Made by a program: the position numbers and the translations under genes
NCBI GenBank assembly: GCA_036525795.1
Contig: DATCZS010000112.1
Coordinates: forward strand, 1-64,000
Reading direction: 5' to 3'
Length of the DNA: 64,000 bases
From: DATCZS01 sp036525795
Lineage (GTDB): Bacteria > Actinomycetota > Acidimicrobiia > Spongiisociales > ZC4RG35
In this document: positions 52,790 through 61,042 of the stretch, piece after piece
Layout: every line of letters begins with the position of its first letter
Position numbering within the stretch: position 1 is the first letter of the stretch
Notes under the pieces: model-generated
What the model saw: the letters and a program-made list of their open reading frames with translations, nothing else
What the model was told of the DNA's origin: nothing
Database searches by the model: none

Positions 52790-54148
52790 GTGACTCTCTG
52801 GGGCGGCCGGTTCGACGAAGGGCCCAGCGAGCTTCTGTGGGACTACACCGTGTCGGTCGCCGACCGTCGGCTGCTGGTGGACGACGTGGAGGGGTCCATC
52901 GCCCATGTGGGGATGCTCGCCAAGGTGGGAATCCTCGCGGCACAGGAATACGAGGACATCATCGCCGGGCTCAGACGGATCCAGGCCGACGCCCTCGACG
53001 GGACCTTCGAGTTCCTCGACACGGACGAAGACGTCCATTCGGCGGTCGAGCGGCGCCTGATCGAGCTGGTGGGCGAGGTGGGCAAGAAGCTGCACACCGG
53101 GCGGTCCCGCAACGACCAGATCGCCCTCGACATCCGCCTCTACCTCCGCAGGGCCGCCCGGGATCGGGTCGAGCAGCTGTCGTCGTTCGGGCTGACGCTG
53201 GTGCGGCTCGCCGGCGAGCACGCCACCACCATCGTTCCCTCCTACACCCACCTGCAGCAGGCGCAGGCCGTCCCGCTCGGCCACCATCTTCTCGCCTACG
53301 CCTGGATGGCCCAACGCGACCGGCTGCGGTTCAAGGACCTCATCGACCGGCTCGGGGTGTCTCCGCTCGGGGCGGGGGCATCGGGGGGTTCGAGCCTGCC
53401 GCTCGATCCGGTCGAGTCCGCCACCCGGCTCGGCTTCGGGGTGGTCTTCGCCAATTCGATGGACGCCGTGGCTTCCCGGGATCTCGTGGCCGAATACGCC
53501 TGGTGCTGTGCCCAGGCGATGGTCCATGCCTCCCGCCTGGCGGAGGAGCTGGTGCTGTGGGCCACCTCCGAGTTCGGCTGGGTCACGTTCGGCGACGACT
53601 ACACCACCGGCAGCTCGGCGCTGCCCCAGAAGAAGAACCCGGACATCGCCGAGCTGGCGAGGGGCAAGTCGGCCGGTGCGATCGGCGAGCTGATGGCACT
53701 GCTCACGTTGCAGAAGGGTCTGCCGCTCACCTACAACCGGGACCTGCAGGAGGACAAGGAACACGTCTTCCGGGCCGACGACACGCTGGCCGGCACGCTG
53801 GCCGCGCTCACCGGGATGCTGGAGTCGGCCGAGTTCCATCCGCCGGAGCCTTCACCATGGGTGACCGCCCTGGACCTGGCCGAGGCGCTGGTGTCCCGGG
53901 GCGTCCCGTTCCGGGAGGCCCACGGGGCGGTGGGCCGCCTGGTCACCGCCCTGCTCGCCGACGGGCGCGATCTCGGTCAGGCCACCGAGGCCGACCTGCT
54001 GAACGCCGACGATCGCTTCGAGCGCGAGGATCTCGTCCGGATCGACGTCCGCGATTCGGTCGACCGCCGGATCACGATGGGCGGCGGCTCGGTCGAGTCC
54101 GTCCACCAACAGATCGACGCCCTCCGCGCCCTCCTCACCTGGGACTGA
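52790..54148 (+). CDS. argH: argininosuccinate lyase
   Basis: 452 residues from GTG 52790. Signature GSSALPQKKNPD, SRNDQIALDIRLYLR, YTHLQQAQAVPLGHH. Releases arginine and fumarate. Last arg gene of the cluster, 58 bp after argG. Confidence 0.97.
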   Translation: MTLWGGRFDEGPSELLWDYTVSVADRRLLVDDVEGSIAHVGMLAKVGILAAQEYEDIIAGLRRIQADALDGTFEFLDTDEDVHSAVERRLIELVGEVGKKLHTGRSRNDQIALDIRLYLRRAARDRVEQLSSFGLTLVRLAGEHATTIVPSYTHLQQAQAVPLGHHLLAYAWMAQRDRLRFKDLIDRLGVSPLGAGASGGSSLPLDPVESATRLGFGVVFANSMDAVASRDLVAEYAWCCAQAMVHASRLAEELVLWATSEFGWVTFGDDYTTGSSALPQKKNPDIAELARGKSAGAIGELMALLTLQKGLPLTYNRDLQEDKEHVFRADDTLAGTLAALTGMLESAEFHPPEPSPWVTALDLAEALVSRGVPFREAHGAVGRLVTALLADGRDLGQATEADLLNADDRFEREDLVRIDVRDSVDRRITMGGGSVESVHQQIDALRALLTWD

Positions 54149-54227
54149 CACACAGTCCCGACGCAGCTGGGGGTGGGGGTGATGGTCCCCCACGTAGGTG
54201 GGGGAAGGTCCCTGCGAGCCCGCAGGG
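54141..54227 (+). terminator. triple hairpin terminator after argH
   Basis: Three perfect hairpins in a row: GGGACTG/CAGTCCC (54141-54147 with 54153-54159), TCCCCCAC/GTGGGGGA (54186-54193 with 54198-54205) and CCCTGCG/CGCAGGG (54210-54216 with 54221-54227). The first overlaps the argH stop. The remaining 160 bp to deoC holds the deoC promoter and no gene. Confidence 0.65.
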
Positions 54228-54390
54228 CTCGGTGGTAGGGGGATCGGTCCCACCCACCAGGCGGTACCGTGACCACATCCGTGTGGTGGCTTGGGGCGCG
54301 GGCGCGACATCCCGTGCAGCCGGCGTGTGAGCCATGGACACACCAGCCATGACCACTGACCGGTTGGCCACGGCGCCGCAGGCGCCGGAG

Positions 54391-54396
54391 TACCAT
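54391..54396 (+). promoter_or_regulatory. -10 box of the microcompartment operon
   Basis: TACCAT, 7 nt before GTG 54404, so the whole operon probably starts with a leaderless deoC message. No regulator gene is adjacent. Confidence 0.5.
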
Positions 54397-54403
54397 CGCC
54401 GCG

Positions 54404-55249
54404 GTGGACCGCGAAACCCTCATCAGGACCATCACCTCCGAGGTGCTCGCCCAGCTCGCCCCGGGCGAATGCGAGAACTGCGGAGGTACCTGCGCCGCCC
54501 ACAGCCCGGACAAGGTGCGGTCGATGGTGGCGAACGGCGCCGGTCGGGTCTCCTATCGCGGCCATGGTCCTGCCGTCCCCTCCGACCTGGCCGGATTCAT
54601 CGATCACACCCTGCTCAAGCCGGACGCGTCGTCTGCGGACATCGATCGGCTCTGCTCCGAAGCGGTCGAGCACGACTTCGCCGCCGTCTGTGTCAATCCC
54701 GCCTGGGTGAGGCGCGCCGCCGAGAAGGTGAAGGGATCGAGGGTTCGGGTGGCGTCGGTGGTGGGGTTTCCCTTCGGTGCGACCTACCCCGAGATCAAGG
54801 CGATGGAGGCCCGCCGGGTGCTGCGTGACGGCGCCCGCGAGGTGGACATGGTGATCAACATCGGGGCGCTCAGGTCCGGCGACCACGACCTGGTGCGGGA
54901 TGACGTCGCCAGGGTGTCCGACGCCTGTCACGAGGTGGGGGCGCTCAACAAAGTGATCATCGAGACCGCCCTCCTCACCGACGAGGAGAAGGTGGTGGCC
55001 TGCCATCTGGCCAAGGAGGGGCGGGCCGACTTCGTCAAGACCTCTACCGGCTTCGGCGGCGGCGGCGCCACGGTTCGCGACGTGCTCCTGATGCGGGAGA
55101 CGGTCGGCCCCAAGCTGGGAGTGAAGGCCTCGGGAGGCGTTCGAGACAAGAGCGCCGCAATGGAGATGATCGCCGCCGGGGCCACCAGAATCGGGGCGTC
55201 CGCCTCGGTGGCAATCGTGTCTGGAGGGACCTCGAATGAACGGTATTGA
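54404..55249 (+). CDS. deoC: microcompartment deoxyribose-phosphate aldolase
   Basis: 281 residues, about 60 longer at the N-terminus than free DeoC. Residues 2-18 form an amphipathic helix (DRETLIRTITSEVLAQL) of the encapsulation-peptide type, then a Cys cluster C23-x2-C26-x3-C30 and a linker. Aldolase barrel from about 62: Asp149 (VDMVINIG), Schiff-base Lys212 (FVKTSTGF) and Lys241 (GVKASGGV). It splits 2-deoxyribose 5-phosphate into glyceraldehyde 3-phosphate and acetaldehyde, the volatile aldehyde the shell would retain. First gene of the operon; overlaps the next gene by 14 bp. Confidence 0.94.
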   Translation: MDRETLIRTITSEVLAQLAPGECENCGGTCAAHSPDKVRSMVANGAGRVSYRGHGPAVPSDLAGFIDHTLLKPDASSADIDRLCSEAVEHDFAAVCVNPAWVRRAAEKVKGSRVRVASVVGFPFGATYPEIKAMEARRVLRDGAREVDMVINIGALRSGDHDLVRDDVARVSDACHEVGALNKVIIETALLTDEEKVVACHLAKEGRADFVKTSTGFGGGGATVRDVLLMRETVGPKLGVKASGGVRDKSAAMEMIAAGATRIGASASVAIVSGGTSNERY

Positions 55250-55859
55250 CCTCAGGGCGTTCGCCTTTCTCGACAGCCTTCAGCCGCAGTACGCCGCGTT
55301 CATCGGCACCACCGCCCAGGGCTTCCTGCCACTGGCCTACGAGGCGTCCCTGTTCGTCGAGATCTCGCCCGGAATAGAGATCAATCGGCTCACGGACGTC
55401 GCGCTCAAGGCGACAACGGTCAAGCCGGGAATGCAGATCGTCGAGCGGGTCTTCGGCCTGCTCGAGATCCACTCGCCGGACCAGGCGGAGACCCGGGCAG
55501 CCGGGGCGGCCATCCTTGCCGAGATCGACCACGTCGAGAACGACCGGCGCAAGCCCAAGATCCTGTCGAGCCAGATCGTCCGCCGCGTCGACGACCACCA
55601 GGCCCAGCTCATCAACCGGATGCGCCACGGGCAGATGCTGATTCCCGGTCAGACGCTGTACGTGCTCGAGTGCGAGCCGGCCGCATACGCCGCCCTCGCC
55701 GCCAATGAGGCGGAGAAGGCTGCCAACATCAACGTGCTCGAGGTACGGGCGTTCGGCGCGGTCGGCCGGGTGTACCTCGGTGGCGAAGAGCGCGACATCG
55801 ACGTCGGCTGGCGAGCGGCGGTCGCGGCACTCGAAGGTCTGGAAGGACGAGAAGACTGA
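55236..55859 (+). CDS. tandem BMC-domain shell protein (BMC-T), first
   Basis: 207 residues. Two BMC-like halves: SLFVEISPGIEINRLTDVALKATTVKPGMQIVERVFGLLEIHS (about 38-95) and a C-terminal half with QMLIPGQTLYVLECEPAAYAALAANEAEKAANINVLEVRAFGAVGRVYLGG. An N-terminal extension precedes the first domain. Trimers would form pseudohexameric facets. ATG 55236 overlaps the deoC end. Confidence 0.82.
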   Translation: MNGIDLRAFAFLDSLQPQYAAFIGTTAQGFLPLAYEASLFVEISPGIEINRLTDVALKATTVKPGMQIVERVFGLLEIHSPDQAETRAAGAAILAEIDHVENDRRKPKILSSQIVRRVDDHQAQLINRMRHGQMLIPGQTLYVLECEPAAYAALAANEAEKAANINVLEVRAFGAVGRVYLGGEERDIDVGWRAAVAALEGLEGRED

Positions 55860-55884
55860 GACAGGCGAAGGAGAGGAGGCCGTC

Positions 55885-56175
55885 ATGGCCGATGCACTTG
55901 GAATGATCGAAGCCAGGAGCTTCGCGGCGATGGTCGAGGCGGCCGACGCAATGGTCAAGGCGGCCAAGGTCGAGTTGGTGAGCTACGAGAAGACCGGCGG
56001 TGGGTACACGACCGCCATCGTGCGCGGCGACGTCGCCGCCGTGAAGGCGGCGGTCGAGGCCGGGATCCGCGGCGCCGAGCGGGTGGGCGAAGTCGTCGCC
56101 AGCCATGTCATCGCCCGTCCCCACGCCAACATCGACGAGGTGCTTCCGCTGGGCCGGCAGGGCGAGGGCGAGTAG
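55885..56175 (+). CDS. hexameric shell protein (BMC-H)
   Basis: 96 residues, canonical BMC fold: ALGMIEARSFAAMVEAADAMVKAAKVELVSYEKTGGGYTTAIVRGDVAAVKAAVEAGIRGAERVGEVVASHVIARPH. The pore-loop region is KTGGGY. ATG 55885 has GAGAGGAGG upstream. The only single-domain BMC in the operon, so it should make up most of the facets. Confidence 0.97.
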   Translation: MADALGMIEARSFAAMVEAADAMVKAAKVELVSYEKTGGGYTTAIVRGDVAAVKAAVEAGIRGAERVGEVVASHVIARPHANIDEVLPLGRQGEGE

Positions 56176-56181
56176 TCCGCC

Positions 56182-56469
56182 GTGCTGCTGGGACGGGTCG
56201 TCGGGACGGTGGTGGCGAGCCGCAAGGAGGCGCGGCTGGCTGGGCTCACGTTCCTGCTGCTCCGCCAGGTCGACGTCGAGGGAGCCGAGACGGGCGCATA
56301 TGTCGTCGCCGCAGACGCCGTCGGGGCGGGGGTCGACGAGATCGTCATGTACGCCACCGGCAGTTCCGCACGTCAGACCACCCAGACGGACGCCCGTCCC
56401 TGCGACGCCGTCGTGATGGCCATCGTGGACACATGGGAGGTCGGCGGTGACGTCAAGTACCAGAAGTAG
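56182..56469 (+). CDS. pentameric vertex shell protein (BMC-P), first
   Basis: 95 residues from GTG 56182, EutN/CcmL family: LLGRVVGTVVASRKEARLAGLTFLLLRQVD, then YVVAADAVGAGVDEIVMYATGSSARQT and CDAVVMAIVDTWEV. Caps shell vertices. Confidence 0.93.
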   Translation: MLLGRVVGTVVASRKEARLAGLTFLLLRQVDVEGAETGAYVVAADAVGAGVDEIVMYATGSSARQTTQTDARPCDAVVMAIVDTWEVGGDVKYQK

Positions 56470-56472
56470 CCC

Positions 56473-57930
56473 GTGACGACGATCTCCTCGGACCAGATAG
56501 CCCGGATCATCGAGACGGTCGATCGGCGGCTGGGAGAGGTGGCGTCGAGCCCGCGACCGGCCGAGGCGTCTCGAGTCCGGGGCGAGGAGGGGCTCGAGCC
56601 GCTCGGGGACGGGATCCATCGGACCATCTCCGATGCGGTGGCCGCAGCCAGGCGCGCCCAGGGCGAGTACTCGAAGCTGGGGCTGGCAGCGCGGCACAGG
56701 GTGGTCGAGTCGATCCGGAGCTCGATGCTCTCCCACGCCGAGGATCTCGCCCTCCGGGCCCACACCGAAACGGGCCTGGGGAGGTACGAGGACAAGGTCA
56801 AGAAGAACCGACTGGTCACGACCAAGGCGCCGGGACCCGAAGACCTCGAGCCGCAGGCCCAGACCGGGGACGAGGGGATGGTGCTCATCGAGTGGGCCCC
56901 GGTGGGGCTGGTCGGCGCCATCACCCCCACCACCAACCCGACGTCGACGATCATCAACAACACGATCTCGGTGGTCTCGGCGGGGAACGCCGTCGTCTTC
57001 AACGTCCACCCGAACGCCAAGCGGGTCTCTGCCTACAACATCAAGCTCTTGAACCAGGCGATCACCGCCGCAGGCGGGCCGGCGGATCTCGTCACCGGCA
57101 TTCCGATGCCCACCATCGAGTCGGCCAAGGAGCTGATGCATCACCCGGACATACGGGTGCTGCTGGTGACCGGCGGCCCTGGCGTCGTCAGCGAGGCGTT
57201 GAAGACCGACAAGCGGGCGGTGGCGGCCGGTCCGGGCAACCCGCCGGTGGTCGTGGACGAGACCGCCGACCTGGAACGGGCGGCGGCCCACATCGTGGCG
57301 GGGGCCTCGTTCGACAACAACATCATCTGCACAGACGAGAAGGAGGTGATCGTTGTCGCCTCGGCGGCCGAGCGCCTCGTCCGGTCGATGGAGCGGGCCG
57401 GTGCGTACGTGCTCAAAGAGCATGAGCTCCGCCGTCTTGAGCGGGTGATCTTCACCGAGCTGGGTCCGCCGGGAAAGCCCGGTCACATCAACCCGGCCTG
57501 GATCGGCCAGAACGCATCGAAGATCCTCGCGGAGATCGGCGTCACCGTGGGAGATGAGCTGCGGTTGATCGTGGCGGAGGTCCCGATCGAACACAGTCTG
57601 GTGTGGACCGAGCAGATGATGCCGGTGCTGCCGGTCGCCCGGGTGCCGAACGTCGACGCCGCCATCGAGTTGGCGGTCAGAGCAGAGCACGGATTCCGCC
57701 ACACGGCCGGCATCCACTCCACCAACGTCGACACCATCACCCGGATGGCTCAGGCGATGAACTGCTCGATCTTCGTCTCGAACGGTTCGTTCTTCGCCGG
57801 TCTGGGTGAGGGCGGGGAGGGCTATTCCTCGTTCTCCATCGCCAGCCCCACCGGAGACGGCCTCACCCGTCCCCGGACCTTCAGCCGGCCCCGCCGGGTC
57901 ACCATGGTCGGATCGCTGAGGGTGGTGTGA
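56473..57930 (+). CDS. microcompartment CoA-acylating aldehyde dehydrogenase (PduP/EutE type)
   Basis: 485 residues from GTG 56473. Residues 5-24 (SSDQIARIIETVDRRLGEVA) form an amphipathic N-terminal helix before a Pro/Ser linker, as in encapsulated enzymes. Aldehyde dehydrogenase core: ITPTTNPTSTIINN, VTGGPGVVSEALKT, catalytic Cys286 in NNIICTDEKEVIVV and the end SNGSFFAGLGEGGEGYSSF. It should oxidise acetaldehyde from DeoC to acetyl-CoA with NAD+. A phosphotransacylase and alcohol dehydrogenase to recycle CoA and NAD+ are not in the operon. Confidence 0.92.
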   Translation: MTTISSDQIARIIETVDRRLGEVASSPRPAEASRVRGEEGLEPLGDGIHRTISDAVAAARRAQGEYSKLGLAARHRVVESIRSSMLSHAEDLALRAHTETGLGRYEDKVKKNRLVTTKAPGPEDLEPQAQTGDEGMVLIEWAPVGLVGAITPTTNPTSTIINNTISVVSAGNAVVFNVHPNAKRVSAYNIKLLNQAITAAGGPADLVTGIPMPTIESAKELMHHPDIRVLLVTGGPGVVSEALKTDKRAVAAGPGNPPVVVDETADLERAAAHIVAGASFDNNIICTDEKEVIVVASAAERLVRSMERAGAYVLKEHELRRLERVIFTELGPPGKPGHINPAWIGQNASKILAEIGVTVGDELRLIVAEVPIEHSLVWTEQMMPVLPVARVPNVDAAIELAVRAEHGFRHTAGIHSTNVDTITRMAQAMNCSIFVSNGSFFAGLGEGGEGYSSFSIASPTGDGLTRPRTFSRPRRVTMVGSLRVV

Positions 57931-58508
57931 TGCGCCCGGCGCTCGCCATCATCGAGTTCGACTCCATCGCGGTAGGGATCGAGGCCGGGGATGCCATGGC
58001 CAAGAGGGCGGTGGTCGACCACCTGCGGGCCGGAACGGTTCATCCCGGGCGCTACCTGGTGCTGATCGCCGGGCCGGTGGGCGAGGTCGAGGAGGCGTTC
58101 GCCGCCGGGCGCATGGTCGGTCAGGGTTCGATCTCCGATTCGATGCTGCTGGCAGACATCGACCAGCGGGTGGTCGACGGACTGGTGGGGGTGCGGGCGG
58201 TCGGAGCCGGCGAGGCCATCGGCGTCGTCGAGACCCGTTCCGTCCCGGCGATCATCGAGGCGGCAGACGCCGGCGTGAAGGGCGCAGAGGTGACCCTCAG
58301 AGAGGTGCATCTCGCCGACGGACTGGGGGGCAAGGGCTATCTGCTGTTCAGTGGCCCCGTCTCGGAGGTGGAGGTCGCCGTCGACCTGGCCGTGGAGCGC
58401 GCCGGGGAGCGGCTCGTGGCGTCGAGGGTCATCTCCCAGATCCACGACGAGATGGATGAGAATCTGATCGACGCCCGCCGTTTCGCCGACCGGACGAGAC
58501 CGTCGTGA
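57930..58508 (+). CDS. tandem BMC-domain shell protein (BMC-T), second
   Basis: 192 residues from ATG 57930 (GTG 57927 also possible). Two BMC domains: PALAIIEFDSIAVGIEAGDAMAKRAVVDHL (1 to about 85) and EAIGVVETRSVPAIIEAADAGVKGAEVTLREVHLADGLGGKGYLLFSGPVSEVEVAVDLA (about 95-175). More regular than the first tandem protein. Overlaps the dehydrogenase stop. Confidence 0.93.
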   Translation: MRPALAIIEFDSIAVGIEAGDAMAKRAVVDHLRAGTVHPGRYLVLIAGPVGEVEEAFAAGRMVGQGSISDSMLLADIDQRVVDGLVGVRAVGAGEAIGVVETRSVPAIIEAADAGVKGAEVTLREVHLADGLGGKGYLLFSGPVSEVEVAVDLAVERAGERLVASRVISQIHDEMDENLIDARRFADRTRPS

Positions 58509-58783
58509 AGCTGGCCCGGGTCATCGGGACGGTTGTTGCCACCGAGAAGACACCCCATCTGGAAGGCGTGAAGTTCCTCATCATCCAGCCCCTCACCAAG
58601 CGGCTCGAACCGTCCGGCGAGCCGGTGGTGGCCGCGGACGGAGTGGCGATGGCAGGGCCGGGGGACATGGTCTACTTCGTGGGCTCGCGCGAGGCCGCCC
58701 AGGCGATGCCCGAGCCCTTCGTTCCGGTGGATCACGCGATCGTCGGCATCGTCGATCAGGTGGCGCACGGGGGCGCGACGTGA
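58505..58783 (+). CDS. pentameric vertex shell protein (BMC-P), second
   Basis: 92 residues from GTG 58505, EutN/CcmL: KLARVIGTVVATEKTPHLEGVKFLIIQPL, VVAADGVAMAGPGDMVYFVGSREAA, DHAIVGIVDQV. GTGA-style overlaps on both sides. Confidence 0.94.
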   Translation: MKLARVIGTVVATEKTPHLEGVKFLIIQPLTKRLEPSGEPVVAADGVAMAGPGDMVYFVGSREAAQAMPEPFVPVDHAIVGIVDQVAHGGAT

Positions 58784-59049
58784 AGCTCGCCAGGGTGTCG
58801 GGGACCGTCGTCTCCACCATCCACTCGCCGGTGTTCGCCGGGCGGCGCCTGCTGCTCTGCGACTATCTCGATGCGGGCGGCGAGGTCACAGACGACTACG
58901 TGATCGCCGTGGACGTCGTCGACGCAGGACCGGGCGAGATTGTGCTGATCATGGACGAGGGGAACGGCGCCCGCCAGATCCTGGAACAGGCGGTCGCCCC
59001 GGTGCGGGCCATGGTGGTGGGAATCGTCGACGAGGTCCAGGGCGGCTGA
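58780..59049 (+). CDS. pentameric vertex shell protein (BMC-P), third
   Basis: 89 residues from GTG 58780, EutN/CcmL: KLARVSGTVVSTIHSPVFAGRRLLLCDYL, VIAVDVVDAGPGEIVLIMDEGNGARQ, RAMVVGIVDEV. Closest to BMC-P 2 at its N-terminus. Last gene of the operon; a 94-bp spacer follows with no clear terminator. Confidence 0.94.
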   Translation: MKLARVSGTVVSTIHSPVFAGRRLLLCDYLDAGGEVTDDYVIAVDVVDAGPGEIVLIMDEGNGARQILEQAVAPVRAMVVGIVDEVQGG

Positions 59050-59143
59050 ACCGGACATCGGCCGGGGGCCGCGCCGGCACGACTCCCTCCGGGCCGGATG
59101 CGTCGACGACCTCGTCCGGGATGCGAGATCTGCCGACCGGGGG

Positions 59144-60094
59144 TCACAGGAAGACGACGACCAGCGGGTAGGTGGCCAGAAGCAACAGGCCCTGCCAACG
59201 GTCGAGCCGGTCGCCGACCACGGCGAGGAAACCGGCGAGCAGAGACACTCCGAGCATGGCGAGGAGGGGCCCGTGGAAGTCCTCGGTGAACGCACCGTTG
59301 CCGACGATGCCCGCAACGCCTCCGACGCCGAGCGCATTGAAGAGGTTCGACCCGAGCACATTCCCGAGGACGAGATCGTTCTCGTTGCGCCGGGCGGCGG
59401 CGAGGGCGGTCGCCAGTTCCGGCAGCGATGTCCCGATGGCGACCAGCGTGAGGCCGATCACCGCTTCTGAGATCCCGAGCTCCTGGGCGATCTCCTCGGC
59501 ACCGGTGACCAACAGCCGCGCACCGAGCAGCGTGAGCCCGAGCGACGCCATCCCCAGGCCCACCTCCAGGCCGGGGCGGACGGCCTCGCTGCCTGTCAGA
59601 TCGTCGACTTCGGCCGCCACGTCTCCGTTGCCCCCCATCCGGGACCAGTAGGTCATCAGCCCGAGGGCCAGGAACAGCGACGATCCGAGGACCACCCCTT
59701 CGACGACCCCGAGCCGGTTGTTCCACGCCAGACCGACCAGGAGCACCGACCCGAGGAACATCAGCCTTCCCTCGCGTTTGAGAACGAGGCGCTGGCCGAC
59801 GATCGGCGAGAGGATGACGCTCGTGCCGAGGACCAGCGAGAGATTGGCGACGTTCGATCCGACGATGTTGCCGAGCGCCAGATCCATTCCCGCCGGCCGG
59901 GCGGCGGCCAGCCCGGAGACCAGCATCTCGGGGAGAGACGTGCCGAGGCCGACCACCACCGCTCCGATGAGGATGGGAGACAGCCCCCACAGCCGCGACA
60001 ATCGGGCTGCGGCGAGGACGAGCCGATCCGCGGCGAAGGTGAGCAGGAGCAGCCCGGCCAGGACCTGGACGACGGCGACAGCTGAGATGGACAT
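59144..60094 (-). CDS. cation (Ca2+/Na+) antiporter, CaCA family
   Basis: 316 residues with about ten helices in two inverted repeats. Alpha-repeat motifs: VVGLGTSLPEMLVS with GNIVGSNVANLSLVLG, and VAIGTSLPELATA with LGNVLGSNLFNALGV. YrbG-type calcium/sodium exchanger. A charged loop (about 150-170) separates the halves. Convergent with the microcompartment operon. Confidence 0.93.
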   Translation of the reverse strand: MSISAVAVVQVLAGLLLLTFAADRLVLAAARLSRLWGLSPILIGAVVVGLGTSLPEMLVSGLAAARPAGMDLALGNIVGSNVANLSLVLGTSVILSPIVGQRLVLKREGRLMFLGSVLLVGLAWNNRLGVVEGVVLGSSLFLALGLMTYWSRMGGNGDVAAEVDDLTGSEAVRPGLEVGLGMASLGLTLLGARLLVTGAEEIAQELGISEAVIGLTLVAIGTSLPELATALAAARRNENDLVLGNVLGSNLFNALGVGGVAGIVGNGAFTEDFHGPLLAMLGVSLLAGFLAVVGDRLDRWQGLLLLATYPLVVVFL

Positions 60095-60165
60095 TTGGCC
60101 CTCACGCTAGAGGCACACGCCGCAGGGGCACAGCCGGTGGGGAGGCCGCCGTCGACGATGTCGGG

Positions 60166-60171
60166 TAGCGT
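60166..60171 (+). promoter_or_regulatory. -10 box of the haloalkane dehalogenase gene
   Basis: TAGCGT, 6 nt before GTG 60178 (9 before ATG 60181), implying a leaderless transcript. Confidence 0.5.
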
Positions 60172-60177
60172 CATCCG

Positions 60178-61032
60178 GTGATGGCGCTCCCAAAACGATT
60201 CGTCGATGTCCTCGGCGCCCGTATGGCATACGTGGAGGCCGGCCAGGGCAGGCCGATCGTGTTCCTGCACGGAAACCCGACGTCGTCCTACCTGTGGCGC
60301 CGGGTCATTCCAGAGCTCGCCGGCAGTGGAAGGTGCATCGCCCCGGATCTGATCGGCATGGGCGACTCGGACAAGGTCGGCGGCACCTACCGTTTCGTCG
60401 ATCACCGTCGGTATCTCGATGCGCTGCTCGAGGCGCTCGATGTGAGCGAGGACGTGGTCCTCGTCGGCCACGATTGGGGTGGTGCGCTGGCCTTCGACTG
60501 GGCCAACCGGCACCGGAGTGCCGTCGCCGGCATCGCCTACATGGAGACGATCGTGGCACCTCTGTGGTGGGAAGACTGGCCGCAGGCGGCGGCGGGGATC
60601 TTCCAGGCGATGAGATCGGACGCAGGGGAAGAGATCGTCCTCGACAAGAACGTGTTCGTGGAGCGGATCCTCCCTGCGTCGGTGCTCGAACCGCTCGACG
60701 AGGAGACGATGGCCGAATACCGGAGGCCCTTTCTCGCCGCCGGCGAGGTTCGACGCCCGACACTCACCTGGCCCAGAGAGATCCCGATCGGTGGCGAACC
60801 GGCGGATGTCGCCGGGATCGTGGCCGACTACGCCGCCTGGCTCGCATCGTCACCGGTGCCGAAGCTGTTCGTCGACGCGGATCCGGGCTCGATCCTGGTG
60901 GGGCGCCAGCGCCGGGCCTGCGAGGCATGGGCCAATCAGTCGAAGGTGACCGTGCGCGGCTCCCACTTCGTACAGGAGGACTCAGGGCCCGAAATCGGTC
61001 GGGCTGTCGCCTCGTGGCTGTCGTCTCTCTGA
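60178..61032 (+). CDS. dhaA: haloalkane dehalogenase (subfamily II)
   Basis: 284 residues. Alpha/beta hydrolase with nucleophile Asp99 and halide-binding Trp100 in VGHDWGGALAFDWA, halide-binding Asn33 in HGNPTSSYLWR, catalytic acid Glu123 and base His263 (GSHFVQED). The Asn-Trp halide pair and Asp-Glu-His triad are those of HLD-II. Hydrolyses haloalkanes to alcohols. Natural substrate unknown. Start at GTG 60178 or ATG 60181. Confidence 0.92.
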   Translation: MMALPKRFVDVLGARMAYVEAGQGRPIVFLHGNPTSSYLWRRVIPELAGSGRCIAPDLIGMGDSDKVGGTYRFVDHRRYLDALLEALDVSEDVVLVGHDWGGALAFDWANRHRSAVAGIAYMETIVAPLWWEDWPQAAAGIFQAMRSDAGEEIVLDKNVFVERILPASVLEPLDEETMAEYRRPFLAAGEVRRPTLTWPREIPIGGEPADVAGIVADYAAWLASSPVPKLFVDADPGSILVGRQRRACEAWANQSKVTVRGSHFVQEDSGPEIGRAVASWLSSL

Positions 61033-61042
61033 TCGGGCGCAG

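Noticed and set aside
60178..61032. A simple lactonase or epoxide hydrolase instead of a dehalogenase
   Set aside because: The Asp99-Trp100 pair with Asn33 in HGNP is the halide-binding set of haloalkane dehalogenases; epoxide hydrolases would show a Tyr-based cap, which I do not see.
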